DNA from: Alteraurantiacibacter aquimixticola
GTDB lineage: Bacteria > Pseudomonadota > Alphaproteobacteria > Sphingomonadales > Sphingomonadaceae
DNA length: 64,000 nucleotides
Assembly (NCBI RefSeq): GCF_004965515.1
Contig: NZ_SSHH01000001.1
Location: forward strand, 561,280 to 625,279
Direction of reading: 5' to 3'
The notes under the pieces are model-generated. The model saw nothing but the letters and a program-made list of their open reading frames with translations, searched no databases and had not been told where the DNA came from. Positions 26,956-35,668 of the stretch are shown here, one piece after another. Position 1 is the stretch's first letter. Every line of letters begins with the position of its first letter. The position numbers were made by a program, and so were the translations under genes.

Positions 26956-27614
26956 CCTTCGCGCGCAGCCCTGATGGCAGCGCCGCCAGCGAACGGGGCA
27001 ATGGCGACCAACGCCAGGCTGATCGCCGCCGTCAGCGCCAGTCCGCCTTCTCCTCCGGTCGAGAGCGAACCCGCGCCGAAGATCAGCAGCGGCACGGCGA
27101 GCGGGATCACCAGCAGGCCGGACAATGCCGCGCCGCCGCTCCTGAGACCCACGGTCACCGACGCGATGATGACGCCGATTGCGGCAAGGCCGGGCGTGCC
27201 CGCCAGCAGGCCGATCTCGACGATCCGCAAGGTCTCGCCATCAATGCCCACGAGCGCGGAAGCAGGGATCGCCGCGAGCATCAGAAAGGGGCCGAAGCTG
27301 AGCCAATGGGCGAGCAGGCGGATCGCCACCACCATTTCCTCGGCAATGCCGCGCAGGGCCCATTGGTCGAAGAAGCCTGCCTCCACATCGCTCGCCAGCA
27401 GGCGGTCGAGCGGCAGGATCGCGGCGAGCAGGGCGGCAACCCAGATCACCCCGCCGCCGGTCTGCGCCAGCAGCGTGGGATTGGGGCCGATGGCAAAGGG
27501 ATAGAGCATGGCGACGGCCATGAAGAAAAGCAGCGGCAGTAATGTGCCCCCGCTCGCCGTGCCGGGCAGGAAGCGGGCGAGGTCGCGCTTCAGCAGGGTG
27601 GCGAGCGCACTCAC
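26952..27614 (-). CDS. ccmB: Heme exporter membrane subunit CcmB
   Basis: CcmB is the membrane part of the CcmABCD complex, which releases holo-CcmE during c-type cytochrome maturation. The 220-residue product is very hydrophobic, with six predicted helices, and contains the family region LLPLLFFMAVAMLYPFAIGP and PLDRLLASDVEAGFFDQW. It overlaps ccmA by four bases. Only ccmA and ccmB are here; ccmC and later genes must be elsewhere. Confidence 0.9.
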   Translation of the reverse strand: MSALATLLKRDLARFLPGTASGGTLLPLLFFMAVAMLYPFAIGPNPTLLAQTGGGVIWVAALLAAILPLDRLLASDVEAGFFDQWALRGIAEEMVVAIRLLAHWLSFGPFLMLAAIPASALVGIDGETLRIVEIGLLAGTPGLAAIGVIIASVTVGLRSGGAALSGLLVIPLAVPLLIFGAGSLSTGGEGGLALTAAISLALVAIAPFAGGAAIRAAREG

Positions 27615-28186
27615 GTCGCGAACTCCGCCAGTTCCAGCCGCGCCATTCCCTTGAGCTCGAAACGCTGGTGGCTGGCGATCAGCGCAATGCCGCCCGCCGC
27701 GCAGTGATCTTCGACCAGCTTCTCGGTCAGCGCCACAGCGTCGGTGTCGAGACCATTGAGCGGCTCATCAAGCAGCCAGACCTGTGCCTCCTGCCCCATC
27801 AGCCGTGCGATCGCCGCGCGTTTGCGCTGGCCGGTGGAGAGATAACGCACCGGCACGTCGAGCAGCGGCGCGAGGCCGAGGCGGTCGAGCGGCGCGCTGC
27901 CGGTGTCTAGCGCCGACCAGAAGGCCAGCGCCTCGCCCAGCGGCTGGTGTTCGTCGAGCGCGGGCTTCTCGTCCAGCAGGCCGATACTGCCTTGCCGCTC
28001 CACCTCTCCCGAAAAGGGCCGCAGCAGTCCGGCAAGGATGCGGATCAGGCTGGACTTGCCCATGCCATTGGCGCCCGCCACCTGCAGCGCCTGGCCGCTT
28101 TCGAGCGCGAGCGAGAGTCCCGCAAACAGAATGCGGTCGCCCCGGCGGCAGGCAATATCCGTCGCTGTAAGGCGGCACGCTTCCAT
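27611..28186 (-). CDS. ccmA: Heme exporter ATP-binding subunit CcmA
   Basis: CcmA is the ATPase of the CcmAB complex in cytochrome c maturation. The 191-residue product has Walker A GANGMGKSS (38-46), the ABC signature LSTGQ (116-120) and Walker B VWLLDEP (136-142), with a switch His in SHQRFE. The length is normal for CcmA. The frame is open upstream; ATG 28186 gives the usual N terminus MEACRLTATDIACRRG. It is the first gene of the ccmA-ccmB-DUF123 unit and diverges from phhB. Confidence 0.92.
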   Translation of the reverse strand: MEACRLTATDIACRRGDRILFAGLSLALESGQALQVAGANGMGKSSLIRILAGLLRPFSGEVERQGSIGLLDEKPALDEHQPLGEALAFWSALDTGSAPLDRLGLAPLLDVPVRYLSTGQRKRAAIARLMGQEAQVWLLDEPLNGLDTDAVALTEKLVEDHCAAGGIALIASHQRFELKGMARLELAEFAT

Positions 28187-28237
28187 GCGGGGCAGCGTTA
28201 GGGCAGAGTCCCGGCGGCGACAAGCAAGGTGGACCAC

Positions 28238-28528
28238 ATGGCAGTTGAACAGCTAACCGCAGACGAACGCGAAAAGGCGCTGGCCGCGCTGCCGGAGTGG
28301 ACCTTGCGCGAGGATGGACTTGCGATCATCCGTGCCTTCAAGTTCCGCGATTTCAACGCCGCTTGGGGCTTCATGAGCCGCGTCGCGCTGCTGGCGGAGA
28401 CGCATGACCACCACCCCGAATGGTCGAATGTCTACAACCGGGTGGAGATCACGCTCACCACGCATGAGGCCGGCGGGCTTTCGCTAAGGGATGTGGCCAT
28501 GGCCAAGGCGATCGACGCTCTGGCCTAG
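28238..28528 (+). CDS. phhB: Pterin-4a-carbinolamine dehydratase
   Basis: PhhB dehydrates 4a-hydroxytetrahydropterin, regenerating the pterin cofactor of aromatic amino acid hydroxylases. The 96-residue product contains the active-site stretch [23 protein letters not shown], the PCD signature. ATG 28238 is chosen; a GTG nine bases upstream is in frame. No phenylalanine hydroxylase gene is nearby, as is common, so the physiological pterin pathway is not shown. It converges on the S9 peptidase gene with a four-base stop overlap. Confidence 0.92.
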   Translation: MAVEQLTADEREKALAALPEWTLREDGLAIIRAFKFRDFNAAWGFMSRVALLAETHDHHPEWSNVYNRVEITLTTHEAGGLSLRDVAMAKAIDALA

Positions 28529-30489
28529 CCCAGCCCCTTCACCAATTCCTCGCCGGTGCGGATATCGGCGGTGGACTTGCCCAGCACATCGCCGATCTTC
28601 TCCGCGCGCCCGCCAAGGCAGGTGGCAAGGAATCCCTCGACGATCGCATTGAAGGCGATGTTGTTTTCCGGGCGGTGGAAACCGTGGCCCTCGTCCGGGA
28701 AGACGACATAGGTGACGGGAATGCCGTGCCCTTCCATCGCGCCCACGATCTGGTCGCTTTCGGAAATCTTCACGCGCGGATCGTTGGCGCCCTGGCCGAT
28801 CAACAGCGGCTTCACGATATCCTTTGCGCGGTAAAGCGGGCTGCAATCCTTCAGCAGCTGCTTGCCTTCCTCGGTGGTCGGATTGCCCATCCGTTCATGG
28901 AACTGCTTCACCATCGGTTCCCAATAGGGCGGGATGGTCTCCAGCAATGTCTCCAGGTTGGACGGTCCGACGATATCGACGCCGCAGGCAAAGACCTCGG
29001 GCGTGTAGGTGAGGCCGACCAGCGTGGCGTAGCCGCCATAGGAGCCGCCCATGATGGCGACCTTGTCCTTGTCGGCAATCCCGGCATGGACCGCCCAGTT
29101 TACCGCGTCGACCAAATCGTCATGCATGGTCTTCGACCATTGCAGATTGGCCGCATTGATGAAGTCCTTGCCGAAACCGGTCGAGCCGCGGAAATTGACC
29201 GACAGCACCGCATAGCCGCGATTGGCGAGCCATTGATGCGTGCGGTTGAAGCCGTAACCGTCGCGCGCCCACGGGCCGCCATGCACCAGCAGCACCATGG
29301 GCAACGGGGCGTCGGGCACGCCGTCGCCATTGTCGTCGCTCGCGGCCGGCAGGGTGAGGTAGGAGGGCAGGGTCAGCCCGTCGCGCGCGGGGATCTCGCG
29401 CGGATGCATCGGCTGCAGCGGCGTGCCTTCCAGTTCCGGCTTGGTGACATAGAAAGGCGTCAGCCTGTCTGCCGCGCGGTCATAGATGTAGCTGCGGATG
29501 GGAGCGGTCAGCGGGTCGTTCCAGACGAGCCACTTCGTGTCGTCATCGGTACGGCTCTGCACGCCGAAATCGCCGTCCAGCTGCTCACGCAGCCAGTCGA
29601 GCGAGGACTTGATGCCCTTGTCGATGCAATGCCACTCGGTGCGCAGGTAAGTGACCGCATAGGCCTGCAACTCGCCCGTCACCGGATGGCTCAGGCTACC
29701 GCCGATATCGGCGCGATCATCCTCTGCAATCAGTGTGCGCTCGCCCGTCTCGGTATCCTGCGCGAAGAGCGCGCCGGTATTCCGCCCGCGGCTGTCACGC
29801 CAGTAGAGCGTCTTGCCGTCGGTGGTGTAGCCGCCCATGCCCGAGGTGAGGGAATCGTCCATCGGGATCACCTCGTCCGGCTCGGCCGAGATGTCCCCGT
29901 CGGTAATCATGTGCAGGTCCAGCCCGCCTGCGGCATTCTGCCGCTCCGCCCAGCGCAGGGTCAGGCTGTCATCGGCGGTGAAACCGGCCCACTCATTGTT
30001 CTCGAACACCAGCTCCAGCGCGCCGGTGGTGAGGTTGAGTATGTGGACGTCATGGAAGCGCGGGTCGCGATTGTTGAGGCCGACCAGGATGCGGTCCTTG
30101 ATCGTCTCCGACGCGCCGACGATCTGGATGCGGGTATTCTCGAACGGGGTCAGGCAGCTTTCCTCGCCGCTGGCCACATCGACCTTGTAGAGCAGGTAAT
30201 TCTCGTCCCCCTCCTTGTCCTGCACATAGAGCAGGGCGGAGCTGTCCGGGGACCAGAAATATTGCGGGATCGGGCGATCCTTCGCATGTGTCATCAGCCT
30301 TGCATTGTCGGGATCGTCAAAAGGCGCGCACCAGACATTCATCACCCCTTCGTGCGGGGCCATCCAGCTGAGGAACTTGCCATCGGGGCTGAGCTTGCCG
30401 CCCGAACGGACGGGATTGCCGAACAGCGCATCGCGCGAAATGAGGTCGATATCGGCGACACGGTCTGCGGCGGTCGTGGGGGTGGTCAT
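28525..30489 (-). CDS. S9 family prolyl oligopeptidase
   Basis: This is a serine peptidase of the S9C (acylaminoacyl peptidase/DAP) type, 654 residues, with an N-terminal beta-propeller and a C-terminal alpha/beta hydrolase. The catalytic triad can be placed at Ser483 (GGSYGG), Asp570 (ANDPRV) and His602 (EGHGFH). There is no signal peptide, so it appears cytoplasmic. A short insert, [10 protein letters not shown] (385-394), resembling a calcium-binding DxDGDG loop, interrupts the hydrolase domain. The reverse strand also carries a 654-codon open frame, which is a shadow. Confidence 0.9.
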   Translation of the reverse strand: MTTPTTAADRVADIDLISRDALFGNPVRSGGKLSPDGKFLSWMAPHEGVMNVWCAPFDDPDNARLMTHAKDRPIPQYFWSPDSSALLYVQDKEGDENYLLYKVDVASGEESCLTPFENTRIQIVGASETIKDRILVGLNNRDPRFHDVHILNLTTGALELVFENNEWAGFTADDSLTLRWAERQNAAGGLDLHMITDGDISAEPDEVIPMDDSLTSGMGGYTTDGKTLYWRDSRGRNTGALFAQDTETGERTLIAEDDRADIGGSLSHPVTGELQAYAVTYLRTEWHCIDKGIKSSLDWLREQLDGDFGVQSRTDDDTKWLVWNDPLTAPIRSYIYDRAADRLTPFYVTKPELEGTPLQPMHPREIPARDGLTLPSYLTLPAASDDNGDGVPDAPLPMVLLVHGGPWARDGYGFNRTHQWLANRGYAVLSVNFRGSTGFGKDFINAANLQWSKTMHDDLVDAVNWAVHAGIADKDKVAIMGGSYGGYATLVGLTYTPEVFACGVDIVGPSNLETLLETIPPYWEPMVKQFHERMGNPTTEEGKQLLKDCSPLYRAKDIVKPLLIGQGANDPRVKISESDQIVGAMEGHGIPVTYVVFPDEGHGFHRPENNIAFNAIVEGFLATCLGGRAEKIGDVLGKSTADIRTGEELVKGLG

Positions 30490-30549
30490 GCTCTCTCCCG
30501 GTATTGGACGTCCCGGCCCCAGTTAGGGCCATGCGCCAGAATTACAATT

Positions 30550-30641
30550 CGTCATCGCGAGGGGCGGAGCCTCGCGGCGATCCAGGGCGGCACCAGGAAA
30601 CCCTGGATTGCCGCGTCGCCTTGCGGCTCCTCGCAATGACG
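30550..30641 (+). repeat. Dispersed palindromic repeat family A, copy 3
   Basis: This 92-base copy lies between the alkA-like gene and the S9 peptidase start. Outer arms are GTCATCGCGAG and CTCGCAATGAC, and inner arms are CGATCCAGGG and CCCTGGATTG. It is the most symmetric of the three copies in the inner stem. It lies in the leader of the minus-strand S9 gene, about 60 bases upstream of its start codon. Confidence 0.9.
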
Positions 30642-30654
30642 ATTGTGGAGTGCG

Positions 30655-31272
30655 TTAGAGCGCCGGATTGTCGTAGCAATGCCAGGTGAAGATCGCGAGC
30701 GCGCCGCGATGTGGGCGCCAGGGTTCGGACATGGCGCGCGTGGCCTTTTCGTCGGGGCGCTCTTCCAGGCCGAGGATCTTGCCGATACCGGCCATCACCG
30801 CGAGGTCCCCGGCGGGCCAGATATCGGGGCGCCCTTCCGCAAACAGCAGGTAGATTTCCGCCGACCAGCGGCCGATGCCCTTGATGCGGGTGAGGTCGGC
30901 AATCGCCTCCTCGTCATCCGTAGGCAGGTTCTCGAGGTCGAGTTCGCCCGCGCCGACCAGCTCGCACAGACTGCGGGCATAGCCCTGCTTCTGTCGCGAC
31001 AACCCGCAAGCGCGCAATGTGTCGAAATCGCGCCCGAGAAGCTCGTGCGGGTCCATCGCCTCGCCCAGCTCGGCTTCCAGCTTGCGCCACACACTGCTTG
31101 CCGCCGCGACCGAGACCTGCTGGCCGACAATGGTGCGCAGGAGCGTGCGATAGCCGCGCTCGCGGATGCGCGGTTCGGGAAGGCCGGCCAGATCCAGCGC
31201 GCGCGCCACGGCAGGTTCTACCGACGCCACATGCTCCAGCCCCTGTTTGATCTGGTCCGCCTGCAATCCCAT
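30655..31272 (-). CDS. DNA-3-methyladenine glycosylase (AlkA-like HhH-GPD)
   Basis: The enzyme excises alkylated bases in base-excision repair. The 205-residue product is a single HhH-GPD domain: RTIVGQQVSVAAASSVWRKL, then the helix-hairpin-helix LTRIKGIGRWSAEIYLLF, and the catalytic Asp in WPAGDLAV. It lacks the N-terminal domain of E. coli AlkA, like many alphaproteobacterial short forms. The frame is open upstream; ATG 31272 is the preferred start. It diverges from the ferredoxin gene with 86 bases between them. Confidence 0.9.
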   Translation of the reverse strand: MGLQADQIKQGLEHVASVEPAVARALDLAGLPEPRIRERGYRTLLRTIVGQQVSVAAASSVWRKLEAELGEAMDPHELLGRDFDTLRACGLSRQKQGYARSLCELVGAGELDLENLPTDDEEAIADLTRIKGIGRWSAEIYLLFAEGRPDIWPAGDLAVMAGIGKILGLEERPDEKATRAMSEPWRPHRGALAIFTWHCYDNPAL

Positions 31273-31358
31273 ATCCGCTCCGCCAAAACCGCTTGCTTGC
31301 CAATATTGCCGCGATTGCCTAGCAGCCGCGCAGACAAGAGATAGGGACAATTATCGCC

Positions 31359-31676
31359 ATGCCAAAGCTGATCGTCGTGAACCGTGCGGGTGAGGAATCC
31401 ACCGTCGATGCCGCCAGCGGCCTGACCGTGATGGAAGCCATTCGCGACAACGGCTTCGACGAATTGCTGGCGCTGTGCGGCGGCTGCTGCTCCTGCGCGA
31501 CCTGCCATGTCCATGTCGACCCGGCCTTCAAGGACAAGCTGCCCGCGATGAGCGAGGACGAGAACGACCTGCTCGATTCCAGCGACGACCGGGACGAGAA
31601 TTCGCGCCTGTCCTGCCAGATTCCCTTCACCGACGATCTCGACGGGCTGAAGGTGCGCATCGCCGAGGAAGACTGA
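31359..31676 (+). CDS. [2Fe-2S] ferredoxin, adrenodoxin/putidaredoxin type
   Basis: The 105-residue product is a plant/vertebrate-type [2Fe-2S] ferredoxin. Cluster ligands fit Cys40-x5-Cys46-x2-Cys49-x36-Cys86 ([11 protein letters not shown] ... RLSCQ). Cys43 and Cys44 are extra. The family supplies electrons to cytochromes P450, dioxygenases or iron-sulphur assembly. No such partner lies in the window. It is 62 bases upstream of the cysteine synthase gene on the same strand. Confidence 0.93.
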   Translation: MPKLIVVNRAGEESTVDAASGLTVMEAIRDNGFDELLALCGGCCSCATCHVHVDPAFKDKLPAMSEDENDLLDSSDDRDENSRLSCQIPFTDDLDGLKVRIAEED

Positions 31677-31738
31677 CTTCACGGGGGCCAAGCGCAAGTC
31701 CGGTTGCGTCACGCGGCTCCACGTCTTACCTCCCAGCC

Positions 31739-32746
31739 ATGAACCAGCTTCCGCCCCGCGAAAAGACACTCGATCTGATCGGCAATACGCCCCTCGTCCT
31801 GCTCAAGGGACCGAGCGAGGCGGCTGGCTGCGAGATCTGGGGCAAGTGCGAATTCGCCAATCCGGGCGCCAGCGTGAAGGATCGCGCGGCGCTGTGGATC
31901 GTCAATGATGCGGAGGCACGTGGCGAGCTGGGGCCGGGCGGCACCGTTGTCGAAGGCACGGCCGGTAACACCGGCATCGGCATCGCGCTGGTCGCCAATG
32001 CCAAGGGCTACAAGACGATCATCGTCATGCCCGACAACCAGTCGAAGGAGAAGATGGACACGCTGCGCGCTCTGGGCGCGGAGCTGGTCCTCGTCCCGCC
32101 GACCAAGTTCGCGGATCCCAACCATTTCGTGCACACCTCGCGCCGGCTGGCGGAGGAGACCGAGGGCGCCGTCTGGGCCAACCAGTTCGACAATGTCGCC
32201 AACCGCCGCGCGCATATCGAAGGCACGGCGCCTGAAATCTGGGAGCAGCTGGAAGGCCGCGTGGACGGCTTCACCTGCGCTGTAGGCACTGGCGGCACGC
32301 TGGCGGGCACCGGCATGGGCCTCAAGGCTTTCGACGAGAAGATCCAGATCGCGCTGACCGATCCGCATGGCGCGGCGCTCTATAATTACTATGCTAATGG
32401 CGAGTTGAAGGCCGAGGGCTCCTCGGTCGCAGAGGGGATCGGGCAGGGCCGCATTACCGCCAACCTGGAAGGCGCGCCGATCGATACGCAGTTCCGCATC
32501 TCGGACGAGGAAGGCATGGAATGGGTCGCCCGCCTGCTGCGCGAGGAAGGGCTGTGCCTGGGCCTGTCCAGCGGCATCAATGTCGCGGGCGCGGTGGCGC
32601 TGGGTAAAGAGCTCGGCCAGAACGGTGGTGGGGGCAAGCGCGTCGTCACGATCCTGTGCGATACGGGCTTCCGTTATCTTTCCAGCCTCTACAATGCCGA
32701 GTGGCTGCAATCGAAGAAGCTGCCGGTTTTCGACTGGCTGCGTTAA
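31739..32746 (+). CDS. cysK: Cysteine synthase (O-acetylserine sulfhydrylase)
   Basis: The enzyme makes cysteine from O-acetylserine and sulfide using PLP. The 335-residue product has IGNTPLVLL, the PLP Lys47 in NPGASVKDRAA, EGTAGNTGIGIA and the GTGGTLAGTG phosphate loop, all typical of fold-type II OAS sulfhydrylases. The C-terminal part is slightly longer than CysK of E. coli. ATG 31739 fits the family start although the frame is open upstream. A CysK/CysM or cystathionine-synthase-like distinction cannot be settled; CysK is the default. Confidence 0.88.
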   Translation: MNQLPPREKTLDLIGNTPLVLLKGPSEAAGCEIWGKCEFANPGASVKDRAALWIVNDAEARGELGPGGTVVEGTAGNTGIGIALVANAKGYKTIIVMPDNQSKEKMDTLRALGAELVLVPPTKFADPNHFVHTSRRLAEETEGAVWANQFDNVANRRAHIEGTAPEIWEQLEGRVDGFTCAVGTGGTLAGTGMGLKAFDEKIQIALTDPHGAALYNYYANGELKAEGSSVAEGIGQGRITANLEGAPIDTQFRISDEEGMEWVARLLREEGLCLGLSSGINVAGAVALGKELGQNGGGGKRVVTILCDTGFRYLSSLYNAEWLQSKKLPVFDWLR

Positions 32747-32770
32747 TGTTGGATCGTTAGGGTAGGGCGC

Positions 32771-33142
32771 ATGGCACTCGACCCCAGAGAAATCCTCAGA
32801 GGCTCGCGAGAGGGCATAGACACTGCGCCTGCACCGCTGTCGGGTACGCGCGCACAGCGTATCCAGCGCCTGCAGGTGGGCATTGCCGGGCTGACCGTCA
32901 TGGTCTTGATGGTCGGACTGGCCGATATCATCATTTCAAGCGCGCAGCAGAACCAGGTGGCAGTCCCCGAAGACCTGCCGCCGGTGACGACACAGGATGT
33001 GCCCCCGCCGCCCTCGCGCGATCCGCTGGCCGATGCGGGCGTGGTGCCTAATTTGCCTGCCGAGCCGGAGGCAACCGCAAGTCCGGTTCTCGCACCGCCG
33101 GATACGGGCGACGTACCGCCTCCGCCTGCCAGCGATGATTAG
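32771..33142 (+). CDS. Small single-pass membrane protein, proline-rich tail
   Basis: The 123-residue product is not recognised. A cytoplasmic, basic N terminus of about 34 residues precedes one membrane helix (about 35-57, VGIAGLTVMVLMVGLADIII). A periplasmic tail follows that is very rich in Pro and acidic residues. Its stop overlaps the next gene's start by eight bases, so the two are probably coupled and may work together in the envelope. No catalytic motif is visible. Confidence 0.7.
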   Translation: MALDPREILRGSREGIDTAPAPLSGTRAQRIQRLQVGIAGLTVMVLMVGLADIIISSAQQNQVAVPEDLPPVTTQDVPPPPSRDPLADAGVVPNLPAEPEATASPVLAPPDTGDVPPPPASDD

Positions 33143-33995
33143 GCCTTTCGCCGGACTGGCCGCTATTGCCGTGCTGGCGGGTCCGACGCCCCTGTCCGCA
33201 GAGGAAGCGCCAGAGCGCGCCGTGCTGGCCGCGCCTGCGCAGCGGCCGGTGCTGGCGCTGATGGGGACGGTGCCGATCTATTGGGGCGAGGCGGACGGGC
33301 TTTCCGAAGTCATCAATGGCGATGCGCCGAAGCATTGGGCGCGTGCCTTCCTTGAGCAGGATTTCCAGCTCGCCCCGCTCGATTTCCTGACCGCGGAAGC
33401 GCTCTCGTCGCACAAATACCTGCTGATGGCGCAGCCGCGCGCGCTGGCGGCGGAGGAGAATGTCGCGGTCGATCGATGGGTGCGCGATGGCGGCAAGCTG
33501 CTGCTCTTCGCGGATCCGATGATGACCGGGGAATCGCGCTTCTCCATCGGTGATCGCCGAAGGGCGCAGGATGTCGCGCTGCTTTCCCCCATCCTCGCGC
33601 GCTGGGGGCTGGAACTGACTTTCGCGGAGGGCCAGTCCCTCGGCCTCACCACAATCGCCCATGGCGAGGCGCAGCTGCCGGTGAACCTGCCCGGACGCTT
33701 CGTGCCGCATGAGGACCGCTTCGAATGCGTCGTTTCGGCAGGCGGGTTGATTGCCCATTGCGCCATCGAAACGGGCGAGGTGATGCTGGTGGCCGATGCC
33801 GCCATGCTTGACGTCGCAGGCCCCTGGCCCGGGGCGGAAGCGGGGCTGGCGCACCTCTATTCCCACATCTTCGGCCCTTTGCGGGAAAATGCGGGACACG
33901 GTGCCCACGAAGCCACCCATACGCTGCAACAAGGCGGGAATTCGCGCGATTCTGCGCATAGGCACGAACACAGGGGAGTGCGGAGTCCGCCTTAA
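33135..33995 (+). CDS. Exported protein of unknown function, DUF4350/GldG-like
   Basis: The 286-residue product has a signal peptide (about 1-22, ending PLSAEE). A mixed alpha/beta domain follows with MGTVPIYWGEADGLSEV, LSSHKYLLMAQPRALAAEENVAVDRWVRDGGKLLLFADP and LLSPILARWGLEL. The pattern of a strand-rich core with DGGKLLLFADP resembles the GldG/DUF4350-type periplasmic domain, a tentative match. The last 30 residues are His-rich (HGAHEATHTL, AHRHEH). It overlaps the small membrane-protein gene and precedes the dcw cluster. Confidence 0.65.
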   Translation: MIRPFAGLAAIAVLAGPTPLSAEEAPERAVLAAPAQRPVLALMGTVPIYWGEADGLSEVINGDAPKHWARAFLEQDFQLAPLDFLTAEALSSHKYLLMAQPRALAAEENVAVDRWVRDGGKLLLFADPMMTGESRFSIGDRRRAQDVALLSPILARWGLELTFAEGQSLGLTTIAHGEAQLPVNLPGRFVPHEDRFECVVSAGGLIAHCAIETGEVMLVADAAMLDVAGPWPGAEAGLAHLYSHIFGPLRENAGHGAHEATHTLQQGGNSRDSAHRHEHRGVRSPP

Positions 33996-34028
33996 AACTG
34001 GCGTAAAAACAGGAAATTATCAGCATTT

Positions 34029-34071
34029 CCCCATAATTCCCGTGATTTCCCCTTTCCTCCCGCATTGACCC
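34029..34071. promoter_or_regulatory. Candidate MraZ operator: five CCC/GGG triplets at 10-bp spacing
   Basis: CCC occurs at 34029, 34039, 34049, 34059 and 34069, exactly one helical turn apart. On the minus strand this reads as five GGGNN units with five-base spacers. MraZ is known to bind direct TGGGN repeats with five-base spacers in front of its own operon, so this 43-base stretch, about 140-180 bases before mraZ, is the likely operator. The GGG units are on the strand opposite mraZ. Confidence 0.6.
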
Positions 34072-34211
34072 GCGTTACACAGGGTTAATCGGAAGGCCGC
34101 CCGCGTTGCATCCTGATTCTGTGATGGATGGACGGGCCGCGCAGCTGCGCGGCGCGGACGCTGGCGCTTTGCCCGATTTGGTGTGGACCCATCGATCAGG
34201 GACTGGGGGAA

Positions 34212-34712
34212 GTGGCGCAGAAGGCGACGGTATATAGCGGTCAGGGCTTTTCGCTTCGCGGCGAAAAGGATCGCTTCGTCCTGCCTGCCAAACTCCGCAA
34301 TCCTCTGGCCGAAGCAAGCGGCGAACGCACGCTCTGCGTTTCCAAGCATGATCGCTGGCCCTGCCTGACCGGCTTCGGCAAGGACCGCGTCGACACGTTC
34401 GAGGATTTGCTGGACGAGCTGGAGGACAAGGCCATCGCGCGCGGCGACATGGCTTTCGATCGCGAGCTGAAGTCTGCCGCGCTCTACACCTTCACCCCGA
34501 CCAATTTCGACGCCAGCGGGCGCTTCAACCTCAGTTCCACGCTGTTCGAGCTGGGGGACATCGGCGATGCGCTCTATTTCCACGGCATCGGCCAGATTAT
34601 CACCATCTGGAATCCCGAAGTGCTGCTGGCGCAGGGCCCCGAATTCGCGCAGATGCAGGCCTATTGCCGGCAGGAAATGGCTGCGGCCAATGCCAAGGGG
34701 AAGGGCAAGTGA
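34212..34712 (+). CDS. mraZ: Transcriptional regulator MraZ
   Basis: MraZ is an AbrB-like DNA-binding protein that represses the dcw cluster. The 166-residue product has two SpoVT/AbrB-type repeats: [21 protein letters not shown] near the start and [18 protein letters not shown] at about 97-114. It ends in a basic tail, NAKGKGK. GTG 34212 is chosen because it begins just before the first repeat. The purine run GGGGGAA is only two bases away, so the start is not fully certain. An ATG at 34128 would add 28 unlikely residues. The stop overlaps rsmH (GTGA). Confidence 0.88.
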   Translation: MAQKATVYSGQGFSLRGEKDRFVLPAKLRNPLAEASGERTLCVSKHDRWPCLTGFGKDRVDTFEDLLDELEDKAIARGDMAFDRELKSAALYTFTPTNFDASGRFNLSSTLFELGDIGDALYFHGIGQIITIWNPEVLLAQGPEFAQMQAYCRQEMAAANAKGKGK

Positions 34713-35668
34713 CCGCCGCTTCCCCGCATATTCCCGTCCTGCTGGACGAAGTGGTGCGCGAGCTGCGCATCCAGCCCGGCGACGTGGTGATCGACGCCAC
34801 TTTCGGCGCCGGCGGCTATACGCGTGCCTTTCTTGAGGCGGGCGCGACCGTCCACGCCTTCGACCGCGATCCCGATGCGATCGCTGCTGGCCGCCAGTGG
34901 CCCGAAACGCAGGAGGACCCGCCGCGCCTCGTCCTCCATCCGCGCCGCTTTTCCGAGATGGTCGAGGCAATGACCGAGGCTGGCGTCGCGCAGGTGGACG
35001 GGATCGCCATGGATATCGGCGTCTCCTCCATGCAGCTCGACCAGGCCGAGCGCGGCTTTGCGTTCTCCGCCGACGGCCCGCTCGACATGCGCATGGATCG
35101 CCAGCGTCCCAATGCCGCCGATTTCGTCAATGAGGCGGATGAGAAGACGATTGCCGACGTGCTCTACAAATATGGCGAGGAGCGCCAGTCGCGCCGCGTC
35201 GCCCGCGCCATCGTTGCTGCACGCCCGCTGACCACCACCGGGGAGCTCGCTGCCGTGGTGCGCAAGGCGCTCGGCTATCATGCCGGTGCGCCCAAGGATC
35301 CTGCCACGCGCAGCTTCCAGGCCATCCGCATCCATGTGAATGCGGAGCTGGACGAGCTGGAGCAGGGCCTCTCCGGTGCCGAGCAGCTGCTGAGGGAAGG
35401 CGGCCGCCTTGCCGTGGTCAGCTTCCACAGCCTGGAAGATCGCATAGTCAAACAGTTCCTGCGTGATGCCGCCAACGCTAACCCGCGCGGCTCACGTCAC
35501 CTCCCCGAAGCGCACCCTGTCTCTCCACCGCGCTTCGGGGAATTGTCCAAGGCGATCCGCCCCTCGGCGGCGGAAATCGCCCGCAATCCGCGTGCCCGGT
35601 CCTCCACCCTGCGCGCGGCCACTCGCACAGCCGCCCCCGCCCAATCGCAGAAGGAGCACGCCGCATGA
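34709..35668 (+). CDS. rsmH: 16S rRNA (cytosine-1402-N4)-methyltransferase
   Basis: RsmH methylates N4 of C1402 in the decoding centre of 16S rRNA. The 319-residue product has [10 protein letters not shown] at the start, the SAM motif [14 protein letters not shown], and later [25 protein letters not shown] and [13 protein letters not shown], all family landmarks. GTG 34709 overlaps the mraZ stop by four bases and starts just before the HIPVL block. The C-terminal 30 residues are basic and low complexity. It is the second gene of the dcw cluster. Confidence 0.94.
   Translation: MTAASPHIPVLLDEVVRELRIQPGDVVIDATFGAGGYTRAFLEAGATVHAFDRDPDAIAAGRQWPETQEDPPRLVLHPRRFSEMVEAMTEAGVAQVDGIAMDIGVSSMQLDQAERGFAFSADGPLDMRMDRQRPNAADFVNEADEKTIADVLYKYGEERQSRRVARAIVAARPLTTTGELAAVVRKALGYHAGAPKDPATRSFQAIRIHVNAELDELEQGLSGAEQLLREGGRLAVVSFHSLEDRIVKQFLRDAANANPRGSRHLPEAHPVSPPRFGELSKAIRPSAAEIARNPRARSSTLRAATRTAAPAQSQKEHAA

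Noticed and set aside
28675-30639. A 654-codon plus-strand open frame opposite the S9 peptidase gene
   Set aside because: It is an antisense shadow caused by high GC and codon bias. The translation is His/Arg/Gly-rich without domains, whereas the minus-strand frame has a complete S9 catalytic triad.
34065-34089. A -35/-10 pair TTGACC...TTAATC for mraZ
   Set aside because: The spacer would be 14 bases, too short for a normal sigma-70 promoter, so the promoter is left unplaced.
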